DNA from: Toxorhynchites rutilus septentrionalis | Taxonomy: Eukaryota; Arthropoda; Insecta; Diptera; Culicidae | Direction: 5' to 3' | NCBI RefSeq assembly: GCF_029784135.1 | Contig: NC_073745.1 | Location: 42,054,420-42,118,419, forward strand | Length of the DNA: 64,000 nt | In this document: piece after piece, positions 11,136 through 22,333 of the stretch | Layout of the letters: each line of letters starts with the position of its first letter | How positions within the stretch are numbered: the stretch's first letter is position 1 | Position numbers and translations under genes: made by a program | The notes under the pieces: generated by a model | The model's database searches: none | Told to the model about the DNA's origin: nothing | The model's input: the letters and a program-made list of their open reading frames with translations, nothing else

Positions 11136-14100
11136 CTGGAATCAAGATATATGCTAACAACTGTTTCCTGCTTCTATCATCACCCATCTCACTCACCAGC
11201 AAATCCTGCAATTCCTTCCACTTCCCATCCAGCGGAGTGGTTCCGTTTAGCGTCTTCACATTCAAACTGTCGATAAACTTCTCCAACCGTTCGACCTCCT
11301 TGTGGAACCACTTGAGCGTGGACTGATCCTCGAACGGATCCCGCACGGGCTGCACCAAAATGTTGTCCAAAGTGCTCCGGTTGCTGGTACCTAGCACCAC
11401 TGTACTTCCGCCACCCACAATCGAACCAATCGGATCAATCTGTGGCGGACGGGCTTGCGTTGGTTTACCCGCATGCAGCGATGCACTTTCCCAGTCAAAA
11501 TTTTGATCAATCGAACTCAAATCCGAACAGATGGAAAGGTTGTCCACGCTTGCCTTGCGATCGCTGCCCGCTGGCGGTCCCAAGGCTGGAGTATCTGTTT
11601 GTGGCTGTTGATTAACAGCCACAGAGGCGGGGTTTGGTGTAACGTCGGCCAGGGATGCTACCACCTTGGTTGGCGTGAGGACTTCACTCTTAACATCTTC
11701 ATCCTTGGATGTGACAGATGATTGGGGCTGTAGTACGGGTGCTTCCACCGGTGCGGGTGTGAAATCAATTCCCGAGAGCAGATCCAAGTTGGAGGATTGT
11801 CTGGCTGCAGGGGCTGGAGCGCTCGGTGGGGCTTGCTGCGGTTGAGAAGCTGAAGGAACCGTAACTTTAGTGGTGCGATCAATGGTCGGCTGCACTGCAG
11901 CAGGTGGTGGTTGCTGAGTAGCACTTCCGTCCGCGTTGGTGGCGCTATAGGTTCCGTAATTGTAAGATGTAACTCCATAATTAGAATACTGATTTTGAAC
12001 CGAATTCGTATCAACCGTCGGTTGGGGATATTGAACCGCAGGGGTGCTCTGTTGATAGGCATAACCGGGAGTGTTGTTATAGTAGGAATTCTGGGTCTGT
12101 CCTGGCTGATACTGCTGGTTGACGTCTTGAAGCTGAGTCGCTTGGCCTCCGTATCCGTTATATCCAGCCGTAGTTGTTGTTTGAGATGAGGGAATGTTAG
12201 AAGCAATCGATTGGGTGATCGTGCCTTGCGCAACAGAACTAGAACTGTACGGATTCATATACTGAGTTTGAGTTTGCTGTTGATTACTGTAATCGGCGAC
12301 TTGTTGTTGGTAATAGGATCCGCCGGATGTTGAAGCCGGGGCTGGTATTGAAAAAGTGTTCGTTGTTGGTGGTACAGTCTTGCTACTATCATAAGGATTC
12401 ACTTGGGGTGGCTGAGCTGATTGGTTGTACTGAACCCCGGTATATTCGTATGTACCTGTTTGAGGATTGTAGGAATATCCAGGATAAGTAGGATAGGAAT
12501 TACTTGGATCAGGATTGGTTTTCTGGGGTTCGCTAGGCTGGGTCGGTTGGGTGTACTGTTGATGTACCTGTGTTTGCGGCTGCTGATAATATTGCCCGGA
12601 AGCAGCTTGATATTGAGCTGACGACTGGCCGAATGATGCATGTGACTGATTAGCTTGAGTCGAATATTGTTGGTTCAAAGAGGTAGCATCCGTTTTGTAC
12701 GAATTAATTTGATTATAGTTCAAGGCAGTATTCGTATCCAAGTTTGTCTGATAATTCGCTGTTGGTTGATACAAATTCATTGATCCAAATTGTTGCGTCA
12801 TTTGATTCCATTGTTGCGTCGGAGGAGCATCACCAGATACAGAGGACAGCGCGGGTGAGGGTTGCGACGGCGGATATTGGTTATAATCCACAGCTCGGTT
12901 ATTATTGTAGTAACTGTGGGTGGGATTTTGATAAATCGGATTAACATAACCCGTCGTTTGAGGTTGTGTCTGCGTTGAAGTCATTGTCGGATTGGTATTA
13001 GATTGGAATGTAGAAGAGGTCGCCGGTTGACCGTAACTCATCTGTTGTTGCTGCTGATGATGATGCTGATAGTACTGTGTATAATCAGTAACTCCTTGCG
13101 TTGACTGTGCCATTGCAGTCGCAGGATAGTAATTTGAACTAGAATATGAATCCTGATAATAACCGCCCGCGGTAGAGTTTGCACTGGAAGTTGGAGCAGT
13201 GCTTTCCGACCCTACCGGGTTCGGTCTCACAGGAGGAATGTAAGCCGACGGATTAGTATCCATCCCAGCCGCTTTAATGGAACCAAGAGTAATATTACCA
13301 GACTTCAGATAGTCTTTAAGCTTCGGACCGCTACTCATTCTAGGACTTTCCCTAGAAGAATCCTGCTTCTTCACCATATTGCTTGATTTTAACTTTTGAT
13401 TGCGCTCCTCATCCTGAACATCACAGGCAGCCTTCACCCTCGAATATAGCTTCTGGACGTTAGCTTGAAGCTTCTTGTAAAATTCCAACCCTTTCGCGCT
13501 CTTCGACAGCAAATCCTCGTACACATCGTACGATCCCTGCAGCGAAGAGAAAAACTGCTCCCGTTTGTATTTCGTTTCGCTTATAGATTTGATGATCGGG
13601 GCACAGCGGGCGTAAATATCCGTCAGGACCTTCAAGATGTTCGCTTGGGCTTTCATGTTGGCTTCCAGCAGCGTAATCAGTTGGTTATGTTTTGCCAGTT
13701 CTTTCTCGAACAGCTCCTGCATGCGTTGCTTGTTGTCCGGGCCACCCTCGAGGGCAATCACCTGCGACGTGATGTCATCGTTTGTGATGTTAGTTCGCAG
13801 GTCCTGGTACAGCTTGACGCGTTGGCTCTTCATCTCGTTGACCTGCGAGAAAGAAAAATTGAAGACTGAGGTCAGTATTCTTTTCCAATGGAATGAACCA
13901 AACTGTAAATCTACACAACGGAGAATGACTACGAATGCGTGAGATGTTACGAAATATATAGTCGGGTCGTTCAATTGTAGAAAAACCAGAGATAACCTCT
14001 GTCGTCGCGTATCGATATATACGATACAGACGTTGAATCACGAAAAATATAGTCGGTCCAGTACCTAGTTGTGAATGATTTTTCTCGGTCGTATTTTATA

Positions 14101-17100
14101 GTTTGTCAATGGAAATCTTCCGCCTTCGCGTACACGGTGAAGTATATTTTTTTGGTAAAGAAGTTCTCCCGATTGTCTCCATAGGTTGCTCCTAAAGCTC
14201 TTCCGTCGTCGCGTATAAGTATTTACTGCAGATTATCTGGGCGATGAGGAGAGTGTAACGAACAGTCATTGGGTGCGGTTGTTTTTTTTGCTCTGCGTTT
14301 GCTTTTTTCATCTTTTAGCGTGTTTAAGCGCGTTTCGGCTCAATTTGCTACTGGGATTAATCTGTTGGTGAAAGTTACCAGTTGGCCTGAGTGAAGTTCG
14401 GAAAATGTGAAATAATGTTTTTAGTTCTACTGCCAAGAGAAAAATTAAATTTTCGAGTTTACCCAATTATCTATTCGTGAAAATTTTTCGTTTGCATGTT
14501 TTGCTCGTTTCTCGCGTCGTTATTTTCTTCTCTAGGTACTGTGTTTATGTGCGTGTGTGATAGCCAGAATCTCAGCTCAAATTCTTTATACCAGATGCGA
14601 TCGAGGCAGGAATCGCATTAGTTCTACTAGCAGGACGATGACCCAACCATGTCAAGGAATATCAATACCGCAGCTAAGTTCTTTTTGAGTGTAGTTTGCT
14701 TTCTTTCATGAATACTATCATGATTCGCAATTCGTAATTTCGAATACCGATCCGAAAGCTCTCCTAAATCCATTTCACATAAAGACTCTCTCAGTGTTGT
14801 GAGAGGGATATGGGACAGTGAATGCGACTGTTATGCGAGAGTGTGGCCGTACGAGTCGTGTGGGGTCGTGGGATTGCAGCCGTATGGAATTGTATTGGTG
14901 TGGGTGCCTTGCTTTCCCTCGCTTTGACTCTTCGGGCGAGTAGAGTGGTTTGTTTCTTTTTGTCAGTTGTGTAATCATGTTTTCGTGAGAGCTCGAATGC
15001 ACTGTCTTCATAGCCTTTAGTGCGGTTATATTTGCAGGCTATTTTGTTTACTTCTTCTTCTTCTTCAATGGCACTAACGTTCCTAAAGGAACTTCGCCGT
15101 CTCCGCGTAGTATTACTTGCGTCATTTTTATTTGTACTTAGTTGAGATTTCTATGCCAAATAACACGCCTTGAATGCATTCTGAGTGGCAAGCTCTAGAA
15201 TACGCGTGATCACAGTGCAAGTCGGAGGAAATTTCTTTGACGAAAAATTCCCCCGACCAGAACGGGAATCGAACCCGAACACCCGGCATGTTAGTTATGA
15301 CGCTAACCACTCGGCCACGGGAGCGAATTTTGTTTACTTTATGAGGTCGATTTCGGGTGGGGCGATGACAACTAGCGGTCGCATCAGTGCAACTGTTTAC
15401 TTCTCGAGATTGCATATGATTTGTGCGGCCACATTTTCTAATCTAATCTGAATGGAACCAGTTTGGAGCTAATATGAACTTAGTAACTTTAGTCTATGAA
15501 GCGTACCCGTGATATAAAATTGAATATATCGCAGGGTCCATTGGCTTAGAGGAGTTCTCTCTGTTACCTTCTCAGGTTTCCGACATGTAACTGTCCGTCA
15601 TCGAGATTGGATTAGCGATTGAAAAAAGAACCTTTATTTATGAATTTATGAATATAGTCGGTCCAATCAATTTAACAGGTTTTCCTTCTCAGGATATCTA
15701 GAGACAATCTCTAACGTGTGTGACATATAAAATTTTCGAAAATTTTTTTCGACGAGTGGTCGATAGTTTGCGTTAAAATTATCATATCACTTAACGCAGT
15801 GAATCCTGATTTTTCTTAACCATTCACACTAACAACTATTCCTTCCATGATAAACGCTAGGGAACCACGCTATCCCTTCCCCAGGTGACTGTAAGGACGT
15901 GGCCGGCGTCGTTATTGACCATTCAAAGCTCGAATCACCGAAAATTGCACAACGAGAATGATTTGCTAGTCCCAAGTGTCATTCTGTGTCCTTTATGCAA
16001 TTTGGTAGGTTCAGGTCAATCACGGAGAGCAACTACGAATTGTACAGTCCACCCAAGCTCAAGCTTACTGCAGATTATCTGTGCGATGAATCATAATATC
16101 TTATCCTATAGGAACCCTGAACCTCTGCGACCATTAGTTTGATCTATTGTAGTGCACTCCAGTTTGCTATGTATGTACTGTCAGTTTGTTCCATCACTCA
16201 GAGAATGAGTGATAGTCGCATATCCTCCTCCTTTTGGTTCAGCAGACCAAATCTCGTTAGGTAGAAGAATGTCCTTTTCAAAAATCCTCAGTCTTCGCTG
16301 AATAAGTGTACTGCATTGACACAGTAAACAGTAAATGTTCCGAAGTAGCAGCTTCGAAATTACAGAAACGACAATTATAATCTGTCAGTTTTCCGATTTT
16401 TTAAGATGATACCAGCTCGGACAATGTGACAGTGAATTATAATATATCTAGCCCGGTTTTTGTAAATCCCCATAGACTTCAGAACCAATGTAGCTGTAAA
16501 TATACATGCTAGTAGGGGGTATTTTTGTGTACACCAAAATGTGTTTCCTTATCACGGACTTCAAAATCAATGTGCCTGGGAGAATACGCTTGGCAAATAA
16601 ATGGATATTGGGGATATTTTTGTTCGCACCTCAATGTGTTTCCCTAACGCTGACTTCAAAATCAATGTACCTGGGGGAATCCGCTTTGCCAATACATGCA
16701 AGTCGGGGGTATTTTTGTTCCCACCGAAATGTGGTGTTGGCTGCCATACAAATGAAACACAAATTTCTACATTACTCAAGAATTAATCAAGTAAATGCAA
16801 CCAAATTAGGCATTTGGAGGGTTTAGGGTGCAATAAATGTTTCTATGGTGGCTAGACACTCCATCCCCTCTCTAAGGGGGGGCTACCATACAAACGAAAC
16901 ACAAATTTCTGCATTACACGAGAATTTATCCAGCAAACAAAACCAAAGTCGGCATGTGAAGGTTTTAAGGTGCAATAAATGTGTTTACGGTGGTTAGATA
17001 CTCCTCCCACCCTTTAAGGGGGTGCCGCCTTACAAATAAAACACAAATTTCTGCATAACTCGAGAATCAATCAAGCAAACGAAACCAAATTTGGCATGTG

Positions 17101-20100
17101 GTGGTTTAAGGATGCAATAAATGTTTCTATGGTTCGACACTCCTCCATCCTCTAGCGGGCTGTCGTACAAATGAAAAACAAATTTCTGCATAACTCGAGA
17201 ATTAATCAAGAAAATGAAACTAAATTTAGCATGTGGAGTTTTTAGGGTGCAATAAATGTTTTTACGGTAGTTAGACACTCCACCCCCTTATCTAAGGGAG
17301 AACTGCCATACAAATGACAAACTCCTGCATAACTCGAGAATTAATCAAGCAAATGGAACCAAATTTGGCATGTGGAGGTTTTAGGGTGCAGTTCTTCAAT
17401 TCGTACCCCCCATATGTCCCCGAAATTCTAATCTAACGTCTGAACATGAGGGATCCTGGACGAAGACGAGTTGTAGTCTATAAGTTGCAAATGAATTGAT
17501 TTTTTTTTTTAAGGAAACACTAAAGTTAGTCTTAGTACCAGTTTTCTTTCATGCCTACCAAAGTGTTCAGTTGCAAATATTTTGGAATTTATAAATATTC
17601 CTATAGATCTATATAGATGGGACTTATTATCTCTTCTTTTTCTTTCCACCGGTAGCTGTTCTTTATCACGAAACCCGAATATCGGCCGGTGTACAGTTTA
17701 TATGAGTTTACCCGGACCCGCTTTGAAGAGTTGCGAAGCTGGTATATGACCTTCTTAATTGCGTCAACACCGTCTGGGTCTCGTGTCTACGATTCTTGCG
17801 ATTACAGTTGCTCCATCTACTCACATTCCTCCTCTTCCAGGCGATGCTAATAACTATGAAATAGAATTAATCCAGTGGCTTATCTGTGCGTACTGTATAC
17901 TTCTCAATGAAAATCATCCAGTATTCGTCACCAAATTTTTTTATTCTATTGTTCGTTGTTGGTATCTAATGACGGTCTTTAATACAGCAAAGCTTTGAGA
18001 GTAATTCCGAGGCCACCACGTTCTTTTACTGCTGTCTTCGTGAAACTTGATTCATTTGGAGTCCGGAATCACAAAACTAGTTGTATCTCAGTAGGTCTTT
18101 TCCAATGTAATCAACTCCATTGGTACTGACACCTTTCGACTGTAGTGTCAGATCTGACCCATACCAAATCAGGCCCATACCTCACCGGATCTTTGTGAGC
18201 CTTTATAAACGGAAAGAGACGTTTCTGTAGGTCCTCTTTCCTATACATTTTAAAGCCCATTGTCTTGTCTGTGACGAGAACCTTGGTTTTCTGTCTATAG
18301 CTGCAAATCCCTTTCTAAATCAAGAACACCTTGGTAAATTTATCGGCGAAAACGAATCTTAATTCTTTGGGGACATCTTTTCTGGCAGTATCCTTAAAGA
18401 ATTTCAGACCTGGGAGTTGTCCAAAATCCATCTTCTCGTACGTTTCTTCATCCATCAGCATGCATCCTTGGTACTTCGTCAAAACCTTGCTGTACAACTT
18501 TCGAGCATCATCCATGTTCGATTTAGCCACTCTCAGCGATTTCGCGATTTTAGTACCTGAACATTTTTAATGTTTGTGTCCAAAATCAAATTTCTCTCAA
18601 TTTCTTCTTCTGTAGGAGCCTTGAACCACTGCGACCATTAGTATAATCTATTGTCATCTCTCGGCTTCCATCCTGCAGAAGTTTTTAAAAACAAACGGAT
18701 CAACGTGAAATTTCTACCGTCGAAAGATACAGGTTTTCCAAAAAATTATAAAATAATTCCAAAAAATCATAAAATAATTTTGAATACTCACCTTTGCCAA
18801 CATCCCCTGCAGCTCCTTGAGCGTTGATTCATCGAACTGCTCGCCGCACGTTGGAATCTGCTCCTTGATTTCCTTCAGTGGCTGCGCCAAAATCTTCAAG
18901 TTGTGTACATGCAGTCCCATTGCCTTCCGCAGCGTGTCGTTACTTTCGCCGGCTTTATTGTGAGCCTCTTGATACTTGGCGTATTCCCGATTCAGCTCGG
19001 CAACGTGACCTCCCCCATTCGAGCGTTGGCCAATCTTTTGCTGATAGCTGTCCTCCTGAATCTCATCCTGCTTGAGTAAGTGTTTGATCTCACGCAACAT
19101 CAGTTCTACATCGGAACAAGTTTCCGCGAGGTTCGACATCGACTGTACCAAATCCGGAATGGCGTTAGGTTTGGCGTTCAAATCCGCGCAACGATCGACG
19201 AGTCCCTGGGGAAGTCGATTGTCACCTCCGATGCTGTTGGGGTTCTGAAAGTGTATTGAGTCCAAATTCAGTGAACTCATAAAAGTGGTCAGCTCGCTGT
19301 CCTTGTCCTCCACTTTGGTTCCAATGGTTCGTAGAAGATTTGCTTTTTCCTCGCTATAAACTGAGCTGCTCTCGTGGGCCTTCATGGGGACCAGCCTGTG
19401 GAATATGTCGTCCCCCATGGCATCCGTATCGGTCACGTTAAAAGCAATTCCATGTACTAGATTAGCTCCCTGAACAGCGGCAATCGAGCTTATGTCTGGA
19501 ACTTCTTCGTGATAAATAAACTCATTCTCATTTTTAGCTGATTTTCGTTTTGCTTCCACAACATCCATCGTGAACTGAAGGGCATCGTTCACCTGATCAA
19601 TGTGAGCGAGTCCTTTGGACTCTTTTCTAGCCTCCTCGAGTTTGTCAAACGAAGATTGATACAGGATGACACGTTCACCCATTTTCTGCTGTTCTTCGGA
19701 CTGTTGTCCCTGGTAAAGAAGCAGAATGCACGACAGATAGGATATCTTGAATTTGACATATTTCCGCCATTCCTTGAACTGCTTGCCGCCTACAATATCC
19801 TGGATTCGGCCATCTTCCCCATTTTGAACCAAAAGCGCAGCCAGAGCAGAATTATAATACGTTACAATCTGTGCGGTTACTTTGGCAATAATGCCAGATT
19901 TCCTGTTGTCACAGAGACTCTTCTCCATTATACATTCTTGAGCTTGGGCAAAACAGAGGGCCTGCATAAACACTAGCAATTCCGTCGACAAGTCTCCCTG
20001 CAAGAGCAGTGCAAAATTATCCTTTATATAACCAAAAGCCCAAGCCGCGCACTGGAAATGGGTACAAGCTTTTTTCATACTCTCGGGATCAGCGCGACCT

Positions 20101-20761
20101 TCCGCCGCGCCGAGCTGGGTATGTAGCGCACCAAAATTATGCAATATTACGGCCATTTCAAACTTCACATTACTTTTCTGGAGTGTTGATCCACTGTACA
20201 GATCGCGCCAGCTAAAAGTAAGCATTTGATGACTCTCCGGCAGTTGATTCAAAAGAAAACGATTTTGGATCGAATGTAGCTGACAATAGTAGCGCTTCAG
20301 CACAGCTGTTCCTTCGACATCCTGAGATGGTCGGGCTGCAGAGCTTCTCAGCTGCTCCAGTTGATAGCATTCTTTTGAGTAAGAATCTGGATCCTCATGA
20401 TAATACTCTGCAATGTACTGAAGATGAAAAATAAAATTAACAATGAGATAAGAATTATAAACAAAATATTGATAAGCTGATGTCACATTTGCTGATAAAA
20501 CAACGTCATTCTATATTGGTCTATTAGTAATGCTAAATATTCTCCCAAAACACAATGCAATTTTCAATTATCAGTGTTCATCCTTCGGGGAAAAAGTGAC
20601 ACCCCTATGGCTGCCCCACAAAAAACAGCTAATTTAATTTGCATCAAAAAGCTACGTCCAGCGCCCAGATTCCGTACCTGTTTCAGCGGCCCAAAACTGG
20701 TCGCATCTGGGCAAACCTTCAGCTCGAAGCTGACCATCGGCATCCGAGGGACAGCTTCCAT
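10992..20761 (-). CDS. mop: myopic / HD-PTP (PTPN23-type Bro1-V-PTP protein), 3' end outside window
   Basis: This is the 5' part of the insect HD-PTP orthologue. The family is an ESCRT-associated pseudophosphatase-like protein that sorts ubiquitinated receptors at endosomes. The four exons visible on the minus strand are 20761-20678, 20417-18792, 13842-11197 and 11135-10992. All have GT-AG borders and all three completed introns are phase 0, giving 28+542+882+48 = 1500 codons. The order is Bro1 domain, V-shaped coiled-coil domain, a very long Gln/Tyr/Pro/Ser-rich linker, then the first residues of a PTP domain (FPEKNRSVDC, DNYINAAYVK). The catalytic half of the PTP domain is not in the window. 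After a GTGAGG donor at 10991, no phosphatase-like minus-strand sequence appears down to position 1, so the last intron is at least 10.99 kb. The start ATG at 20761 is supported by family-like N-terminal residues (MEAVPRMPM). Domain assignment is confident. The symbol rests on recognition, not on a search. Confidence 0.93.
11197..13842 (-). CDS. mop: mop exon 3 (rest of V domain, Gln/Tyr/Pro-rich linker)
   Basis: This exon has 882 codons. It opens VNEMKSQRVKLYQDLR, completing the V domain over ~190 residues. A ~600-residue low-complexity linker follows, rich in Gln, Tyr, Ser, Pro and Thr (many YYQ, QQQ and NPY-like steps), the counterpart of the Pro-rich region of HD-PTP/ALIX. Near its end are LDLLSGIDF and DNLSICSDLSSIDQNFDW, acidic-hydrophobic motifs that look like trafficking-adaptor docking sites (inference). 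The last ~50 codons, starting WFHKEVERLEKFIDSL, lead into the phosphatase domain. Long open frames on the opposite strand here are shadows of the repetitive codons. Confidence 0.92.
13843..15040. other. mop intron, right of exon 3: no gene seen
   Basis: AT-rich intronic sequence. Short repeated phrases are present (ATATAGTCGGTCCA at about 14048 and again near 15653; CTGCAGATTATCTG at 14226 and 16069), hinting at old dispersed repeats. No coding or RNA gene recognised. Confidence 0.4.
15054..15326 (-). mobile_element. tRNA-derived SINE (family 1), full length, with TSD
   Basis: On the minus strand it has a tRNA-like head (A-box TGGCCGAGTGGTTAGCG, B-box GGTTCGATTCC), a ~170-bp body and a GAA-repeat tail. 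It is flanked by a perfect 13-bp duplication, ATTTTGTTTACTT, at 15041-15053 and 15327-15339. It lies in the mop intron. The head does not fold as a functional tRNA. Confidence 0.88.
15775..16070. repeat. Dispersed repeat, copy 2 (AAGGACGTGGCCGGCGTCG family)
   Basis: Second copy of the unit at 8880-9250 in the same orientation, with small deletions (GGCGACCCTTC lost, for instance). It lies in the mop intron between exons 2 and 3. The right-hand sequence (CTGCGACCATTAG at about 16128) recurs near 18627. Confidence 0.55.
16505..16740 (+). repeat. Tandem repeat, ~90-bp unit
   Basis: About two and a half units, each with GGGGGTATTTTTGT-, AATGTGTTTCC-TA and ACTTCAAAATCAATGT- blocks. The phase is kept from unit to unit. 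A diverged version of the unit is found at 52905-53140. Confidence 0.75.
16740..17400 (+). repeat. Satellite-like tandem repeat, ~140-bp unit, 5 copies
   Basis: Units start near 16740, 16880, 17026, 17159 and 17303. Each carries CCATACAAATGAAACACAAA, GCATAACTCGAGAAT and GGTGCAATAAATGTTT. Spacing is 133-146 bp. It is contiguous with the 90-bp repeat and lies in a mop intron. No ORF of note. Confidence 0.8.
17690..18600 (-). pseudogene. D37E-type Tc1/mariner transposase remnant
   Basis: On the minus strand 18530-18315 is open (ARKLYSKVLTKYQGCMLMDEE ... KDVPKELRFVFADKFTKVFLI). The next frame continues with LVTDKTMGFKMYRKEDLQ and LFPFIKAHKDPVRYGPDL, the usual run-up to the second catalytic residue of D,D37E elements. 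The remainder is degraded. A related fragment sits at 59632-59848 and a fuller copy at 33773-34911. Confidence 0.7.
18601..18790. other. Intronic sequence left of mop exon 2 donor
   Basis: Short AT-rich stretch with CTGCGACCATTAGTATAATC near 18627, shared with about 16128. It probably is the edge of a repeat family. No gene. Confidence 0.3.
18792..20417 (-). CDS. mop: mop exon 2 (Bro1 domain and first part of V domain)
   Basis: This exon has 542 codons. The first ~350 complete the Bro1 domain, the banana-shaped helical repeat fold that in the family binds CHMP4/Shrub of ESCRT-III. Recognisable stretches are YYHEDPDSYSKE, NVKFEMAVILHNFGALHTQL and a helix-rich C-terminal half. The remaining ~190 codons start the V (ALIX-like) domain, with DVELMLREIKHLLKQDE and predicted coiled helices. 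The exon ends after an AAG codon at a GTGAGT donor (18791-18786). Confidence 0.92.
20678..20761 (-). CDS. mop: mop exon 1 (start of Bro1 domain)
   Basis: Twenty-eight codons from ATG at 20761 to the lysine-glutamine before a GTACGG donor (20677-20672). The sequence begins MEAVPRMPMVSFELK, typical of Bro1-domain starts in HD-PTP. The reading frame continues without phase change into the TAC-ATT-GCA (Tyr-Ile-Ala) codons of exon 2 at 20417. The 260-bp intron between them has a pyrimidine-rich acceptor ending TTCAG. Roughly 20762-20900 should be 5' UTR and promoter; I see no clear TATA box there. Confidence 0.9.
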
Positions 20762-21101
20762 GGTTGTTTGGGTTTTTAAAGCAAAATATTACACGTAAAA
20801 TTCACAAATAATTTTTCTTCCTCTATGATTTGCACTTCTACTCCGTATCGAACTTTTTTCCGACTTGCACAAAGCCGATGACGTTTGAGGGAGTAAAAAA
20901 ATAAAAACAAAATCGAATGACAGCCGTCCGAGTGGGTACAAACGAATTTCGTAGCACTGTTTGTTTACACAATTACCAAAGATTTCGAGAAATAGACGAA
21001 TATATTTCATTTATTTGATTTATTTCAGTTTACAACAGTGCAGTCGAATGCCGATGTGATTTAAAAAATATTTATTTGACCCTAGTAGAGCCCTGAATTG
21101 G

Positions 21102-21367
21102 CCTCCCTTGGCCGAGTGGTTAGCGTCATAACTAACATGCCGGGTGTTCGGGTTCGATTCCCGTTCTGGTCGGGGGAATTTTTCGTCAAAGAAATTTCCT
21201 CCGACTTGCACTGTGATCACGCGTATTCTAGAGCTTGCCACTCAGAATGCATTCAAGGCTTGTTATTTGGCATAGAAATCTCAACTAAGTACTAATAAAA
21301 ATGACGCAAGTAATACTACGTTGAGACGGCGAAGTTCCTCTAGGAACGTTAGTGCCATTGAAGAAGA
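21102..21367 (+). mobile_element. tRNA-derived SINE (family 1), full length, with TSD
   Basis: Nearly identical to 15054-15326 but on the plus strand, with the same A- and B-boxes and GAA tail. The 15-bp duplication AGAGCCCTGAATTGG is at 21087-21101 and 21368-21382, perfect on both sides, so the insertion is recent. It is upstream of mop. Confidence 0.9.
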
Positions 21368-22333
21368 AGAGCCCTGAATTGGGGATATTCCGGATTTTAT
21401 GATTTTGGTTCATCAATTATTTGACATATCATTTTGCTATATTGATAGTGGCAATTCTAATAACCGTGTAATGGCTGTCGAAATATTTTCATTAGATGAG
21501 TTCAATTCGCCCAGAGCAAAAAAAAATGATGTCCGAATTATTTACTAGGGATATTCAGATCAAAGAGGATAGATAGATATATTAATGAATCTACCAGTTC
21601 TCGTGGTGAAAAAAAGAACCTCTCCGTAATTTCATCGAGCAATATGAATTATCTCCAGAATTCTGGAATCCAACCATTCCAACCGATAGTCATTTGAAAA
21701 AACACCATTTTCTATATCATTGATGGGTTAAGTCGTCGATATAACGATCATCATAGTATTGCGATATGCCGTTTTATATACGCTCATTCTAGTATATCGA
21801 TATATACAGCTTTATGATTTTCATTTTTTTTTTTCGGTTATTAAATTATTGTTTTGTTTTTTTTTCTATATATCATATAACTTTTTATTTGTTTATGCCC
21901 TCACTGCCATCTCGAAAAAACTCTTATTCGAGAATCCTAGAGTTGGGCACTAATTATTTTTTGCTGAAAAAAAAATAAAACAATTTACAATTCCACAGGA
22001 CAACACAAGATATTTAGGTACAAGGTGAGCGGACATTAACATGTAGAGAAAAGGTGTATGGATCCCAGTGAAAAATAGTATTTCTTTTAAGGGATCCAAT
22101 ATAATATAAGAATAAAAGATAGTAAAAAAAAATAAATAGAAACAGCAAAAATTTGAATAACTTAATTCTAATTCACATAACGCATATCATAAACACCACT
22201 CTTGATTGATTATTTTTATATTTATTGCAATGTGTTAAAAAAAAACGATAATACGCTAAGAACTTTCCATTTATCATTTTTACAGAACAAAAAACGATCT
22301 TCAATATCATTGACCTTGGCTTAACCTCATATA

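Noticed and set aside
11455..12621. Several plus-strand and minus-strand frames within mop exon 3
   Set aside because: They are shadows of the repetitive Gln/Tyr/Pro codons of the real minus-strand frame.
16740..17400. CRISPR-like regular repeats
   Set aside because: Units are contiguous ~140-bp tandem repeats without unique spacers, in an insect intron.
21102..21180. Possible functional tRNA gene (good A- and B-boxes)
   Set aside because: The acceptor ends do not pair, the anticodon arm is poor, the same sequence recurs with a GAA tail and target duplications; it is a SINE head.
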